64,000 bases of DNA. Source: Omphiscola glabra. Its lineage: Eukaryota > Mollusca > Gastropoda > Lymnaeidae. Under the pieces are notes generated by a model. That model saw only the letters and a list, made by a program, of their open reading frames with translations, was not told the origin of the DNA and did not search any database. Below are positions 33,723 to 44,986 of this stretch, one piece after another. Numbering within the stretch: the stretch's first letter is position 1; each line of letters opens with the position of its first letter. The position numbers and the translations under genes were made by a program. The stretch lies in assembly GCA_964017045.1 (NCBI GenBank), contig OZ024802.1:11544435-11608434 (forward strand). Reading direction: 5' to 3'.

Positions 33723-34524
33723 GCAGAGCAGGTCAGAATCAGGACTACTGTGCTTATTGGGGGGGGGGGGCGGAATCGAATTCCATAACAACGTATACGT
33801 GTCCATAACATTTCAATGGATCTGCTGTCGTCGGCTACACATAGGCCATGTAGTTTGTAACGCAAACATGGTGTTTTGTATAAGTCGGGCTACGGGTTGG
33901 GGGGGGGGGGGCGCTAGAAGTAAACAAGTGGACGCTAGAAATAGTTTAATTTCAAGTACACTAAAGAAAACAAGAGAATTTTTTTTTCATTTTTTTTTTG
34001 TTTAACAAAAGAAAGTATAGATACCAAGTTTCTGTATCTGTTCTGTATTATGACGAGAGTGTGGATTACTATTCAACACACGGCTGCACTGTCATTAAAC
34101 AAGCTCTGTTCAACTGGAAGCGATTATGCGATAGAATGGTCTTTTTATGCCTTTTCGAAATTTCTCTACAAAATTTTGACTTACTAAAAAGCCCCCCCCC
34201 CCCCCCCGGTCCTCCCTCAATCCCTTTTCTGGAGTTAGATGCTAAATACATTTCAGTTCCGTGAGCCGGAGATAAATCACTTGAAGTCCAAACCAAACCA
34301 AAATATGAACATGATCTATACAGAATTATTTGAAAGATGGTTGCAAAAAAAAAAAGAGATTTCATAATACATCATACAATAACGGCTTGAATGATCCAAT
34401 GTGACACACTGACCACACCAGAAACGACTTAATTATATCATGCGCCGTTTGCATCAAAGTTTTAAAAATATATATATATATATTACATGCAGGCATTAGG
34501 TTTGGTTCAGAGGTTCTCAGTCGA
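33723..34524. other. Unique stretch with G and C runs
   Basis: G runs 33758-33769 and 33898-33911, a T9 run near 33990, C16 near 34192-34207 and a TA patch (34467-34484). No gene recognised. Confidence 0.5.
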
Positions 34525-34674
34525 TAATAATGTTCTTTATTACATACATGTATTCTATTTTATTGTCACGATTATGTCTCTTTTTCAAATATGTTTATGT
34601 ACAGCGCGGTGAGCCCAGTCTTAGGCTGGGGTACCGCGCTATATAAGACAACTAATAATAATAATAATAATAAT
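34525..34674 (+). mobile_element. LINE/SINE-type 3' tail with stem-loop and (ATA)n end
   Basis: AGCGCGGT (34603-34610) pairs with ACCGCGCT (34633-34640). Nested inside, CCCAG (34614-34618) pairs with CTGGG (34626-34630). Together they make a compact stem-loop, followed by TATATAAGACAACTA and an (ATA)n run to about 34674. Stem-loop plus short-tandem tail is the usual 3' end of a LINE or its SINE partner in invertebrates. The left boundary (34525) is a guess and no 5' Pol III boxes were recognised, so it may be only a 5'-truncated tail. Confidence 0.5.
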
Positions 34675-34747
34675 GTCCGAGGGTCGGTTAGCTGCATACC
34701 GTTGTGTTTTTAAAAAAATGCATTTAAAAACTTTATTTTATGAGAAA
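34675..34747. other. Spacer
   Basis: AT-rich DNA without features. Confidence 0.5.
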
Positions 34748-34943
34748 GGGGTCTGAATGGCTAGTTGTCTGATTGGCTTTGCTGTCTGACTAGCAAGGGG
34801 TCTGAATGGCTAGTTGTCTGATTGGCTTTGCTGTCTGACTAGCAAGGGGTCTGAATGGCTAGTTGTCTGATTGGCTTTGCTGTCTGACTAGCAAGGGGTC
34901 TGAATGGCTAGTTGTCTGATTGGCTTTGCTGTCTGACTAGCAA
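34748..34943. repeat. 49 bp minisatellite, 4 identical copies
   Basis: Units start GGGGTCTGAATGGCTAGTTG at 34748, 34797, 34846 and 34895. I saw no differences between the four, pointing to very recent amplification or gene conversion. Confidence 0.97.
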
Positions 34944-35123
34944 GGGGTCTGATTGACAAGGGGTGTGACTGGCAATGGGGTCTGACTGAGAAAAGGGGTC
35001 TGACTGGCAAAAAAGGTCTGAATGACAAAGGGGTCTGACTTGCAATGGGTTCTGAGTGCCAAAGGAGTGTGACTGGCAATGGGGTCTGAGCGGCAAAGGG
35101 GTCTGTCTGGCAAAGGGGTCCAT
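34944..35123. repeat. Degenerate ~18 bp companion repeat
   Basis: GGGGTCTGACTGGCAAA variants of 17-20 bp, about 10 copies. The 49 bp unit next door opens and closes with the same words (GGGGTCTGA, CTGACTAGCAA), so it probably arose as a higher-order unit of this older array. Confidence 0.88.
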
Positions 35124-35878
35124 GCAAGAAAAGAAAAAGAGGTTAACACACATCTGGTTACGTTTGTTCCTAACAGTTGTGTCATCCAAAGGTGATATGA
35201 CATCAGCAAGTTTTATAAGACACCACAATACTCCCCATAGAAGACCCCATCCTCTTTCATATAAGACACCACAATACTCACTAAGGTCTCCAACAACAAC
35301 CACTGTTCAATAATAGCTGTTTGTTAGCACAAATATACGAATTACCTAATACGCAGGTTCGTGAACATCTTTTACCGTTTGAGACGCGCTGCTGTTGTAG
35401 ATATCCTATTTCCAATTGGGAAGAAAATATTTTTCATCTGAGCCCACTTGTTGTATCATACAGCCAGTTGTACTTGTCCCGCACTTGAGTCTCACGGTGC
35501 GCCAGTCGACCCCCTTGCCCCCCTCCTCCCACGGGCCGCACCCGCCCCTCTGCCATCTTCTCCTCATTGTAGCATAAAGAAGACGAAAGGAAGACGTCCT
35601 CTTGACCTGTAGTGGCTCTAACTCGTAGTGGCTCTAACTCAGTGATGGGGAAAACAATAGGAGGTCGCAGAGTGCATGCGCCGAGTCACAGTTGGGGGGG
35701 GGGGATACGTTCAGGAGAAACTCGATTTGGGGGGGGGACCTTGTTTTATTTGGGAGATCTTGTGTTGAGGACTTGTGTTAGGGGCTTGTTGAGGGGGGGG
35801 GGGGGTCTTGTGTTGAGGCCTAACATTTGGGGTATGTTTGGGGTGTGTGGTAATATTACACATATCCATATTCATATA
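35124..35878. other. Unique stretch with local duplication
   Basis: ATAAGACACCACAATACTC is present twice (about 35214 and 35262). G runs 35693-35702, 35731-35738 and 35795-35806. No gene recognised. Confidence 0.5.
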
Positions 35879-35922
35879 TCATTGTTGGGTCATTGTTGGG
35901 TCATTGTTGGGTCATTGTTGGG
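35879..35922. repeat. 11 bp tandem repeat
   Basis: TCATTGTTGGG x 4, perfect. Confidence 0.95.
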
Positions 35923-35943
35923 TCGGTAGCTTGTGACTTAGTG

Positions 35944-35991
35944 TGTCACGGGTGTGTGCATCACGGGTGTGTGCATCACGGGTGTGTGCAT
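35944..35991. repeat. 15 bp tandem repeat
   Basis: CATCACGGGTGTGTG x 3 plus partial ends. Confidence 0.92.
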
Positions 35992-37307
35992 CCTGGACAT
36001 AAATTACCCTGTCCTGCCTCAGGAGCTATCCTTACGTTAATTTCGTTTCCCAAATGCGGATAAAAATGGCTGACCGACATAGAGATACTTTTTTTCCGGC
36101 CATCATACAAAACAAAATATCCGGCTTTGGAGAGACTGTAAGTTCTATGGTGTAAACGTTAAGAATGGGCTTATCTTTTAAGTCATTTCAAAGTCCGCCC
36201 ATGAGAATGGGCTGGTCGTCTTTATGAAAATTCCAAAAACTTGAGGGTCGCCGCGATCAACGGGATGGAGAATCCCTGGTTTACACAACAGTACATCTGG
36301 TCTGTCCATTGAGATTAATTATCAGTGATTTCTCAAAGTATGGGAAACAGTTGGCTTGTATTTATTGCCTCAGAGGCCCCCTTCAGAGTTCGATTGGCCT
36401 GAAGTGGTGCTTAGGCCACTGGGGCGATCTTGGTGGGAAAATGACGCAGACCAGGCCAGCACCTGACGAAAGACATGGGCTTACAAGCGGCGATATACTA
36501 GATACTGACCGCCAGTGGCCCCCTTCCCCAGGGGAGCGGGGAGGGGAGGGACGCGGTGACCGGAATTCGATCGTGTGTTGAGATGTGTTGAGAATGACGT
36601 AAGGCTGAGGTTTGGTGGACGTTGCGGCGGTGCAACAGATGAGGAGCAGCATGGAGGGAGGATCGGGAGCTAGCCACAGGACGGTGGCCGGCTTGGGGGA
36701 GCTACTTAAGACTTAGGTTTCGTAAATTGATTCGTTGTGCACACCCGTTTATTGCTGGGAGTGAGCCGTAGAGGCACAGTAAAACCACATTAGCTAAGAG
36801 TTTTTTTCAAATGCATGCCAACTGATCTACCCAATGCTTGGTGAGTGCCCTCACGTTGCTGGACAGGGAAAGCGCGATTATAATACATCGATGCGTGAAC
36901 AGTGACTTTGTAAACTAAAATTTGAGCCATAGAGCAAAGTTATTTTAAACTTTTGTTCCAGTCAGCTCTAGAAACAATTGTCTGTTTGTTGTTGACATGA
37001 ACGTAAATTAAGATCTATATTAGGGATAGGGTAGCGATTAGAGTTAGGGATATTATTATTATTTTATACGTTAAATCTGAAGTACGATATAAAATCCTGC
37101 TGTTTTTTTTTTTGACCAGGCACATATTCCGACCTAATTCGGGAGGATCGAAACGTCTAGAATATAGAAGCTTTCTGGGGTCCGACGTACTCCTTGGATG
37201 TGACCACGGGTGAAATTTCTTTGGGTCTAGGCCGCTCGTAGGAATAAAAACGCGCAGGCAGACAACAGAAGTTTGTCAACGACATGATCACAAATGTACA
37301 AGATGAT
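35992..37307. other. Unique stretch, complex composition
   Basis: Relatively free of repeats. GGGTCGCCGCGATCAACG and GAGAATCCCTG near 36245-36278 vaguely resemble a hAT right end but no left end was found. The overlapping plus and minus frames at 36309-36652 have no recognisable domain. Confidence 0.45.
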
Positions 37308-37575
37308 CTAAAATGTATAGTATGTACTAAAGTGAACAAGATGTACGTCGCGGACACAATTTGTGATTACTGACAAGAAGCGATGTTGTATAACTGGATC
37401 AAGACGAAAGCAAATGACGGTCGAATGTAGACTGTGACAGTTGTCACACAGGCAGCAAGCAGGGGGCAAATTGTTTTGCAAGGTCATGTGCAGGTCATCA
37501 AATCGTCGCGCAGCTTCATCAAGTGCCTGTTGCAGGAGATGCACCGCAAGTGACTCAAGCAGACTCCGGGGTCAG
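37308..37575 (-). CDS. Unassigned minus-strand frame, protein-like composition
   Basis: The minus strand reads LLESLAVHLLQQALDEAA then RRFDDLHMTLQNNLPPACC, an amphipathic-looking segment without low complexity, followed by a Cys-rich CCLCDNC. It is about 78-88 codons and ends at 37308. No family is recognised. The plus strand is also open here, which weakens the case. It may be an exon relic or chance. Confidence 0.15.
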
Positions 37576-38837
37576 AAACTGTATCTCTCATTAGCACAGC
37601 ACACGAGGCCGGGTCCTCGAGGCCGGGGCGGGGGGGGGGGGGGAAGAGGGCTAGGGGCGTGAATAGTTTCTACTCCCAGAATGATGAGTGCCAGGCAGGG
37701 GAGGACATCACGTGCAGGTCGTCACGACGATACGGGCCGAACGTGAGAGATGGCAGTTGACAGGTGTGTTGTGAGATCTTGCCCCTCGATAATGAGTCAT
37801 TGTCTACTAATGGTAGGTCAAGTTGGTAATGTTGACACTAAGGTCTCCTAACATTAAAACACGCTCATATTCAACAACGATGGTATTTCATTGAGACTGG
37901 AGACCAGGTATATGTCAATAACTGAGATTGGAGTTTTTACAAAAGTAAAATGAATCCGTTTACTAGAATATACCGTTCCTATCTTAGGACGATTATGTCT
38001 TCCACTAACTGTTCTTCCTCTTATCGACTTTGTCATCTTCCTGGACGTTTATTTCTAAACATGAGACAAATCTGTAATACTATGTCTTCTCAACGATACT
38101 CAAGGTGGTATCGATACCATGCTGACAGGCCATAATTTCATGCACGTACTCAAGGAATATCAACTACATTTATCGTGTTTTATTGAATACACTCATTATC
38201 TTTATATTAAATATCCAATACCAAAAGGACAGAAGTATTCGATTCTATAGACGTACACCTCACAGGCAAGAACTATTTTGTGATATAAAAGTATCATGTA
38301 TGCATTTTTTTTTCAAGTCTTTCCACACCGCCACTTCACTCCGTAACATCTCTGTTGTACTTCTCCTGCGTAAGAATACCCTTGTGATGTCAGAGCGCTA
38401 AAAGCGGGTTCAACGGTGCCACAAAAAGAGTGCGCACAGGAAGAGCACTTGTTGCCTGGAGCACGCTCCCTTAGGACATGCACATTTATGAGGTTCCTGT
38501 TCCACTGGGGCCCACTCTTGTAGACCCATCCCACCCTTTTCACCCTATACCACTCACAAGTATAGCTATTGTAAGAATGAGGCGTACACATGCAATGCGC
38601 GTTGTCTCTGGTTACTGCCGAAAAGAACGAACCGTTCTCTGTGTTCATTCGTCGATGCCCTAACTTTGAACCTAGTCATTTCCATATGACACCCTGTCTC
38701 AGTAACTTTATACGTGGGTGACAAAGAATCTGAAATTTGAACGAGACCTCGGTAGAAAGACACAAGTAAATGTTCATAAACTTCAACGCTGTTAACTGTT
38801 AAGACTGTCGCCGAAATGTCTAAACAAGTAGTCTTTT
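37576..38837. other. Unique stretch, complex composition
   Basis: G run 37628-37641, otherwise non-repetitive. On the minus strand near 38300-38400 a segment reads TEMLRSEVAVWKDLKKK without stops for about 30 codons; unrecognised. No start, splice site or neighbour supports a gene. Confidence 0.4.
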
Positions 38838-38972
38838 TCAACCACTTTAAAGGCATAGGCCAAACCACTTAAAAGCATAGGCCCAACCTTTTAAAAACAT
38901 ATGCACAACCTTTTAAAAGCAGAGGCCCAACCACTTTAAAGCATAGGCGGGCCCAACCTTTTAAAAGCAGAA
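38838..38972. repeat. ~27 bp minisatellite, about 5 copies
   Basis: Alternating AACCACTTTAAAGGCATAGGC and AACCTTTTAAAAGCAGAGGC-type units with small indels (one GGGC insertion). Confidence 0.88.
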
Positions 38973-40213
38973 ACAACGGAAGTTTCCAGCAGGTTTCCAT
39001 GGTTATATAAACGCCTTGATCTATCCGCCATTTTGTGAGCGTCATGGTTATGGGATCACGCCGTCGGCCATTGATATAAAAAAAGGGGGAGGTGACTCTC
39101 AGACAAAGAAAAGACTAGCTGGGTACAGTTCGCTCCCATCTGTGCCGTCACACACCCACGCCTTCCATAAGTAGCTCTATTTATAAAACAATGCGCGATT
39201 CTCCAGAAACGAAGAAAAAAAAAACGACGTGTGCGAAGTTGTTTTGTGTGTGTGTGTGTGTGTGAATATAAAGGAGTGTAATCATACTCTGATGTACGAA
39301 GCTTAAGTAGAGCGAAAACCAAAACACAGGGAAATGGCGTCTTTATTTAATAGAAAATGTTTTTTAAAGACATGTCTATGTCTTCTGGAAAATGACTCTT
39401 TACTTAATCAAAGAGACCCCCCTCGCACCCCCCAATCCCCTACCCCCCCCCCCCCCCCCCACCATTGCACAATAGTCGTGTAGGATTTGGCTTGTAGTTA
39501 TTGTTTGATAATGTAGAATGCGTTCCTCCGTTAAGAACCCCTACGGTATATCCCTCCTGTAATGAGTGTCCCCTCCTCCATAATTTCCATTCATGATCCT
39601 CTCCTGCATCCGCTACCCCCTCAGCCCTCGCTTCTCCTCTACAACCTGACAAACAATCGGCAGAAGCGGTACTCAGCACGAAGCTCTACAACCAGATACA
39701 GGAACAGGAAAGAACTAAAGAAATCCAGCAATTTTTATGACGTCGCACAAAAGTTCTTGGATTCTCTTGGATACATCCGGATAATTCAAAGTAGTATGAC
39801 TTAAGTAAAAAAAAAAATCGTGATAAAACCCTTTCGACTCCGACATCCCATCGACTACTCCTCAGCGCTGCCTCTTCTGTTAAAGGGCAGTCACCCGGTG
39901 CAGACCAAAAGTTATGATGTTTTTTTTTTTCCAAAGCCGTCGCGGCTACAGTTTGCACTCAATGACCTGCGTGTTCCAGAGCAGTGGTAATCAGGCGAAG
40001 CTGATGGATACCGTGAGCAGGACCGGCGCCAGGGACCAGGCAATCACAGCTTTAATTTTGGATGGTGCGAAAGTGGGATGGTGGAAATACGAGGAGGAGG
40101 GGGGGATGGGACTAAAGAGGATTATAACCCACCAGGTGGTCAAAAAATGTGACCAAAATATTTTAATTCAACTGTAGTATCTTATTTTAACGTGTCTGGA
40201 AATTTGTTTGAAA
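38973..40213. other. Unique stretch with C18 tract and (TG)n
   Basis: (TG)8 at about 39247-39264, C18 at 39443-39460, A11 near 39807 and T12 near 39919-39930. No gene recognised. Confidence 0.5.
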
Positions 40214-40293
40214 GAAATTTCATCGACGGAAAATTTATCGAACGCATGTTTGATCGAACCGAAATTTGGTCTAACGGACGTTTGGTCGAATTT
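40214..40293. repeat. 16 bp quasi-repeat, 5 units
   Basis: Five consecutive 16 bp units: GAAATTTCATCGACGG, AAAATTTATCGAACGC, ATGTTTGATCGAACCG, AAATTTGGTCTAACGG, ACGTTTGGTCGAATTT. They share the pattern ATTTGGTCGAACGGA. Similar GGTCGAACG/AAATTT repeats are familiar from invertebrate genomes, but I cannot name the family. Length is strictly kept while sequence has diverged. Confidence 0.85.
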
Positions 40294-40706
40294 GTTTTCA
40301 TTTAACACGATCACATTTTACTATATAGTAGAGTGGGGGTGTGGGAATAGGTGGAGAAAGTTTGGGATCAAATTAAACCTATGTAATAATGGGGATAAAA
40401 TTGTGTTTTGTTTTTAAACCAAAACTGGTAAAATAATTTACTGGACCAAACATTGTTTAAACATCTTTGACTCTACGACGCCCACTTTGAGATCCCTTCC
40501 TTAATCCAATAACTTTTTTCTTAAACTCACATCTCTTGTATCATTTTAAAAACAATTATTTTCATCGTCTAATTGACAACTTCAAGTGGAGAGCTCCTCA
40601 CCCTTAACCACAGGTAGAAAGGTCACGGTCAAATCGTTATTTTAAAACTTCATCGGAAATCGATTGACCGTAACATGAAGAGAACCGTTGTCTTAGAGAT
40701 CGTAGG
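40294..40706. other. Unique AT-rich spacer
   Basis: No gene or repeat recognised. Confidence 0.55.
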
Positions 40707-41012
40707 TCACGCCAACCTCGGCCTTGGACTTGGGTCGTTCACGTCTGATTGTTGATCAACAAGAGCAGCAACGGTTGCTGTCAATCTGCTCCTCAAGACG
40801 TATCGACTCACCTGTGAGTCAAATCTTTTGTCTGATGAGACAAAGTGGCTGGAATCGTACTGCCACTGAATCACTTCCGGTATCTCTACACCAATTTTTT
40901 TTCGGCTCTGCCAACAAGTCTTAGTGTCGCCGTCTATCACTCTGTAACTGAAAGCGCCATATCTTATCAAGATCATGTTGTATCCGTGATTTGGACATGT
41001 CACGGAATAGAA
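40707..41012 (-). pseudogene. Possible FLYWCH-type zinc-finger relic
   Basis: The minus strand stays open and reads NMILIRYGAFSYRV, then IDGDTKTCWQSRKK, later SSHFVSSDKRFDSQ, then SRYVLRSRLTATVAAL. FLYWCH domains typically show a short strand with G-x-x-Y, then K/T-x-x-W-x-C, a second Cys, and an H-x-H, followed by Arg-rich helix. The G..Y..T.CW and terminal RSRLTA features match loosely, but the second Cys and the H-x-H pair are not clear, so it would be degraded or misassigned. A perfect 5' splice consensus CAG|GTGAGT lies on this strand at 40814-40806. The upstream part of the frame (41012-41153) runs through a poly-C tract and is not credible. FLYWCH domains of this kind often sit in mollusc DNA-transposon ORFs (inference). 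Confidence 0.3.
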
Positions 41013-41269
41013 TAATGGTGAAAGTTGCGTCAAAGAATTGAGTCTAGATAAGACATTGACACAATGGTTTAGCGGCCCTCCCCCCCCCCCCCAAAAATGT
41101 TGACCAAGGTCAATTAGACATGATGAGATGAAAAAGCACAGTTTTATTCCCAATTTTTTTTAATTGTTCTTTTTTAAAACTCGTTTCCCCCCCCCCCCCC
41201 CCTCTTTCTTGAAACCTGACAAATTTACACAATTTGGTTTCAGTCTTTATAAGGGGTAGATTTCTAAGG
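41013..41269. other. Spacer with two C runs
   Basis: C runs at about 41079-41093 and 41187-41202. Bases 41262-41269 (TTCTAAGG) flank the next candidate element. Confidence 0.55.
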
Positions 41270-41562
41270 CGGCGGTTCTCAGACTTGCAACATTGGTCCT
41301 ATACAGTTTTAAGTGGCGTTAGTGTCCATAGGATTCAAATCCATTTATTGTTGTCTTTAAAATTGTTTTTTTAAAAATAACATATTCTGCCGTGTACATT
41401 TCCGTTTCAAGACGCCAATCAGATTAGTAGGTTGAGTGGTTCATTATACGGTATCTTTAACTACATGACACGTTAACCCTCTTTAGTATGATGTATGTGA
41501 AAGGAGTTAAGCTTGAATGGAGTTTCAATGTCGAATTTTATCGTTTGAGAACCTATTTTTTC
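41270..41562. mobile_element. Degraded hAT-type element, candidate
   Basis: CGGCGGTTCTCAGAC (41270-41284) and GTTTGAGAACCTATT (41543-41557) are imperfect inverted repeats sharing GGTTCTCARAC. Flanks TTCTAAGG and CTCTAACA share TCTAA at offset positions. The interior is AT-rich with no coding capacity and does not resemble the SPIN-like copies. Ends are uncertain by several bases. Confidence 0.35.
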
Positions 41563-41909
41563 CTCTAACAGAAAATGACGAATTGGTCACAATGACATGC
41601 TTGAAGAGGGGAGATAATTATTAATCGTACTGAGTAAGGGAGATAATCATTCGCCCTTGAGGTGGAGGAGTCAAGTATTGACAAATACACCTCCAGGGGC
41701 GACACACTCGCAGCGTCGCAGCATGACTACAAGGCCGGAAACAATACCAGACCCCACCCCCCTTTTTTTTAATAATTTCCCACACAAATATACAGTTCCC
41801 TTTTTTCCACTATGTCTTCCCCTATCGATCACATTTATCTTTCTATATCTCTTTTTCCCTATTTCTCTCTCCCCCCAACTATATATCCCCTCAATCGCTC
41901 TCTATCTGC
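41563..41909. other. Unique spacer
   Basis: C/T-rich from 41750; a T8 run near 41763. The plus frame at 41657-41980 becomes Leu/Ser-rich on entering the TC repeat and is an artefact. Confidence 0.5.
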
Positions 41910-41951
41910 CACTCTTTCTGTCTCTGTCTCTCTCTCTAACTGTCTCTACTT

Positions 41952-41982
<31 letters not shown>

Positions 41983-42080
41983 GTCTAATCTCACTGTCTC
42001 TACTTTCTCTCTCTCTCTCTCCCTGACTGTCTCTACTCTCTCTCTCTCTCTCTCTCTGACTGTCTAATCTCACTGTCTGT
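41910..42080. repeat. (TC)n with 60-70 bp higher-order unit
   Basis: Long TCTC runs are separated by GACTGTCTAATCTCACTGTC (twice) and ACTGTCTCTACTTTCTC (three times), indicating duplication of a segment that includes the microsatellite. Confidence 0.9.
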
Positions 42081-43549
42081 CCCATTACTACGAAACCCTC
42101 CTTGTTGCACTAAGTGTACACTAGGAAGTAATGCCTGTGTTGATCGATTGATGGGGTTAGGTCAGATTGACAGGTAAGGAGACTAAGTAGAATCGGCTTT
42201 ATCTCCCCCCTCCCCTCACCCCTCCCCTCCCATCCCCTCACCCTCCCCTCCCATTCACTCCCACTACCTATTAATTCACTGAATCACAACTCGCGAGACG
42301 TCAGCCATCAACAACCCCCAAGAAATTCGGCTCGAGGCCATTGTCAAGCAAAAATTGGGTTTAAAATATATGCTTGTCTACTCCCGTTTTTATCTTTTTA
42401 AAAACCCCAGTCTATACTTATGTTAAAATCTTCTTTGTTTCACTGCGCGTGTCCTTTATTCGATGATACTTGAGGAATTTGATTTATCGAGCCGTGGTTG
42501 ATGTAGCAGGTGAGATTACAATCTTCAATCCGACTCCGACTTGAATCTGTTATTTTAACTATTACAAACCGACACCAAATTTACAATAACCATGAAAGGA
42601 TTTACTTCGGCTTGCGGATAAAAAAAAAGATTAGCTGACGTAATCACACAGTATAATTCCGAAATGTTTCGAATATTTGCGAGCGTTTCCGAATATTCCC
42701 GAACATTTCCGTAAATTAGATACATTTACACGTTTTTTGTGTGTTAAAAATCAATTTCCTACTAATATCATTGTTTTATCAACAGAGCATGTGTTCCACG
42801 TCACCTGCCTCTGATGTCAATGACAAGTCGACTCGATAAATGTATCGCGACACTTCGTCGATGTTTAGGTCATACACACTAATCAATTTGAACACAAAGT
42901 CACAATGGTTCGGTTTAAACATACAGGAATGTTTTGTCACATGTAATAAGTGTTTGGTCCAACAAACTCAGCTCGTCATTCGACAGCTAATACAGTCATT
43001 ATGTCGAATTACAGTGTTTGAACAAGATTTCAATGCAGCTGAGTTTTTTTTTTCTTCTTTCAAAAAGTGTATCTAAACTGCTGCCCTTACAACTCGTAGC
43101 ATTTCAAATACTTTGTACCGGAAGTCCCGACATCTTAGTGTGGCAGCCCATTGACAGAACGAGTAATAAAGTCAAATCAAACGTAGAAACAACAACATGA
43201 CAATTCAAACAACATTTCGTCTGCGCTGTCTTTGTTGCATGATTCAACTCGAGGCTTTCGGTGCAAATAAAAGAGTTTTGTTTCTTTGCATCGTGGTGTA
43301 AGAACGCAAGAGGCTGGGCAAACGTCAACGTTCAGCCATTGCTTCGTGGACCAGTCACCGTCTTTCAGGAAAGGAAAGATTTGGAAAAGGAAAGCTTTCG
43401 AAAACTGAAGAACGGTGATGGATGACATTCCTTTCTGAAACTCTAAGATATTCAGTGGGTCTCAAAACATGATGTTGATTTGTTATTCATTCAAATTTTG
43501 TTTATTGGGGCATTAAAAAATGATTCGACGAGTCCCCACATGACTACAA
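42081..43549. other. Unique stretch
   Basis: CCCCTCCC-rich patch 42205-42260. A short cluster of TTTCCGAATATTCCCGAAC words lies at 42659-42712. A hAT-like end CAGTGGGTCTCAAAAC lies at 43453-43468 with no partner. No gene recognised. Confidence 0.5.
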
Positions 43550-43646
43550 TAAGGTGAGACAATAGAGACCTGTAGACCTACATAAAGGTAAGACAGCGCT
43601 GTAGGCCTATATTAAGGTAATACAGCAGAGACCTGTAAACCTATAT
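43550..43646. repeat. Diverged ~30-35 bp repeat, 3 copies
   Basis: AGACCTGTAGACCTACATAAAGGTAAGACAGC-type blocks, each containing GGTRAKACAGC and CCTATATT. Confidence 0.7.
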
Positions 43647-44537
43647 TTCATTTTGAAAACAGAGACCAAAAAGCTGGAGCGTAATGGAAATGAATCCGAC
43701 GGCTTTTGTAAACCGCCAACTCCGGTAAATGACGTCATGCTGTTTGTTGTCACATATAGTAATTCTCTAGGTATTCATTGTTTGGCTGTAACGCTATGCT
43801 CAAAAGGCGCGCAAAATATAATTCCACGAAGTTAGCACTAATTGGGATTATTTTAAAGTGCGTTACTGGAATGCGTGTTTTGTCAAATAAATTTAGTAGA
43901 TGGCAAGTTCACGCATTGCCACCGCCATTGTTTGAAGGGCTGTTACAAGTAAATGAGAAATAAATAGAAATGTTAAAATGGCTCCATATTGGTACATTTT
44001 AGGGGCCCATTTTTTTAACTCCTTTAAATTAAAACTGAATTAGGAGTCAGCCAAATTTCGTGACTCGGACTCAAGAACCATAATGGTTTTTTAAATATCC
44101 CGCTCCAGAAAAAATAACGAAACCAAACAAACAAACAAGCAAATAAACAAACGAACGAACAAGAGCAGAATAATCTCCATTTAAGTCCCCACTTTAACAA
44201 CAACAGGTCCCCAGACGAACACGTGTCATTTACCACCACGTGCCTGACATGAAACGCCACACAGACGAGACCACGGGACACTACGCATCAAATAATTGCC
44301 GGCTTTGTGTAACTTCCCCCTTTCTTACGTGACCGGTCCTTGTCTAACTGCAAAACGGACGGCTACTGCACCGGTTTCACTAGTGAGACTGGGATGTTAG
44401 CGGAAGACATTGAGTGGGGGGGGGGGAGTCTAGTTTAACCAGGCGTGGTAGACACGTTGGAGAGAAGACACTGTAGCAGAGTTTAGGTTGTTATGGCAAC
44501 CGTCAGATCCAGTTTAAAAAAACTTTTTAAAAAGACA
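43647..44537. other. Unique stretch
   Basis: G run 44416-44426, (AAAC)-like patch 44128-44160. Frames at 43653-43963 and 44024-44281 have no recognisable motif. Confidence 0.5.
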
Positions 44538-44660
44538 ATCACGTTAGTTCGGTGGCCGATTGGCTAGAGTGTAAGCTGACTAACACAAAGGGTTTGTCAA
44601 GCATCGCCATATATTAGCCAGTATACACAAGTCACAGGTTCTCTCCCATGTCTCATATCC
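44538..44660 (+). other. Possible tRNA-derived SINE fragment
   Basis: GGTGGCCGATTGGCTAGAG (44551-44569) resembles an A box, followed 26 bp later by GGGTTTGTCAAGC, a weak B box. GTAAGCTGACTAACACAAAG in between is the anticodon-arm region of such an element. No 3' tail or target duplication found. Confidence 0.25.
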
Positions 44661-44897
44661 ACGCAGATGAGAGACCTCAACCGATAAAACGTTCTTATAA
44701 CTCATTATGTGTTTTACCCGTACATGGAAGGACAGCACTCCCCATTCCCCCCCCCCCCCCCCCCGTGAACAGAATTGGCGCTTTGTTGGCGAGCCATAAT
44801 ATAGGACATTTTAACTACAGTTAATTTATGGACTGCTCTTGACGTTGTGTCCATAAAATATGGACGGTAAAATTTGGACAGACAAGGTCATTCGAGT
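44661..44897. other. Spacer with C18 tract
   Basis: C18 at 44747-44764. No gene recognised. Confidence 0.55.
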
Positions 44898-44986
44898 AGG
44901 TCTGTATAGACACACGAACACTAGCCACTAGGTCTGTATGGAAATATGACCACTAGTCACTAGGTATGTATAGAAACAGAAGCATT
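44898..44986. repeat. Diverged ~37 bp repeat, 2.4 copies
   Basis: TAGGTCTGTATAGAMACACGA-type blocks with CACTAGYCACTAGGT linkers. Confidence 0.75.

Noticed and set aside
36240..36280. Possible hAT right end (GGGTCGCCGCGATC then GAGAATCCCTG)
   Set aside because: No left end or target duplication found.
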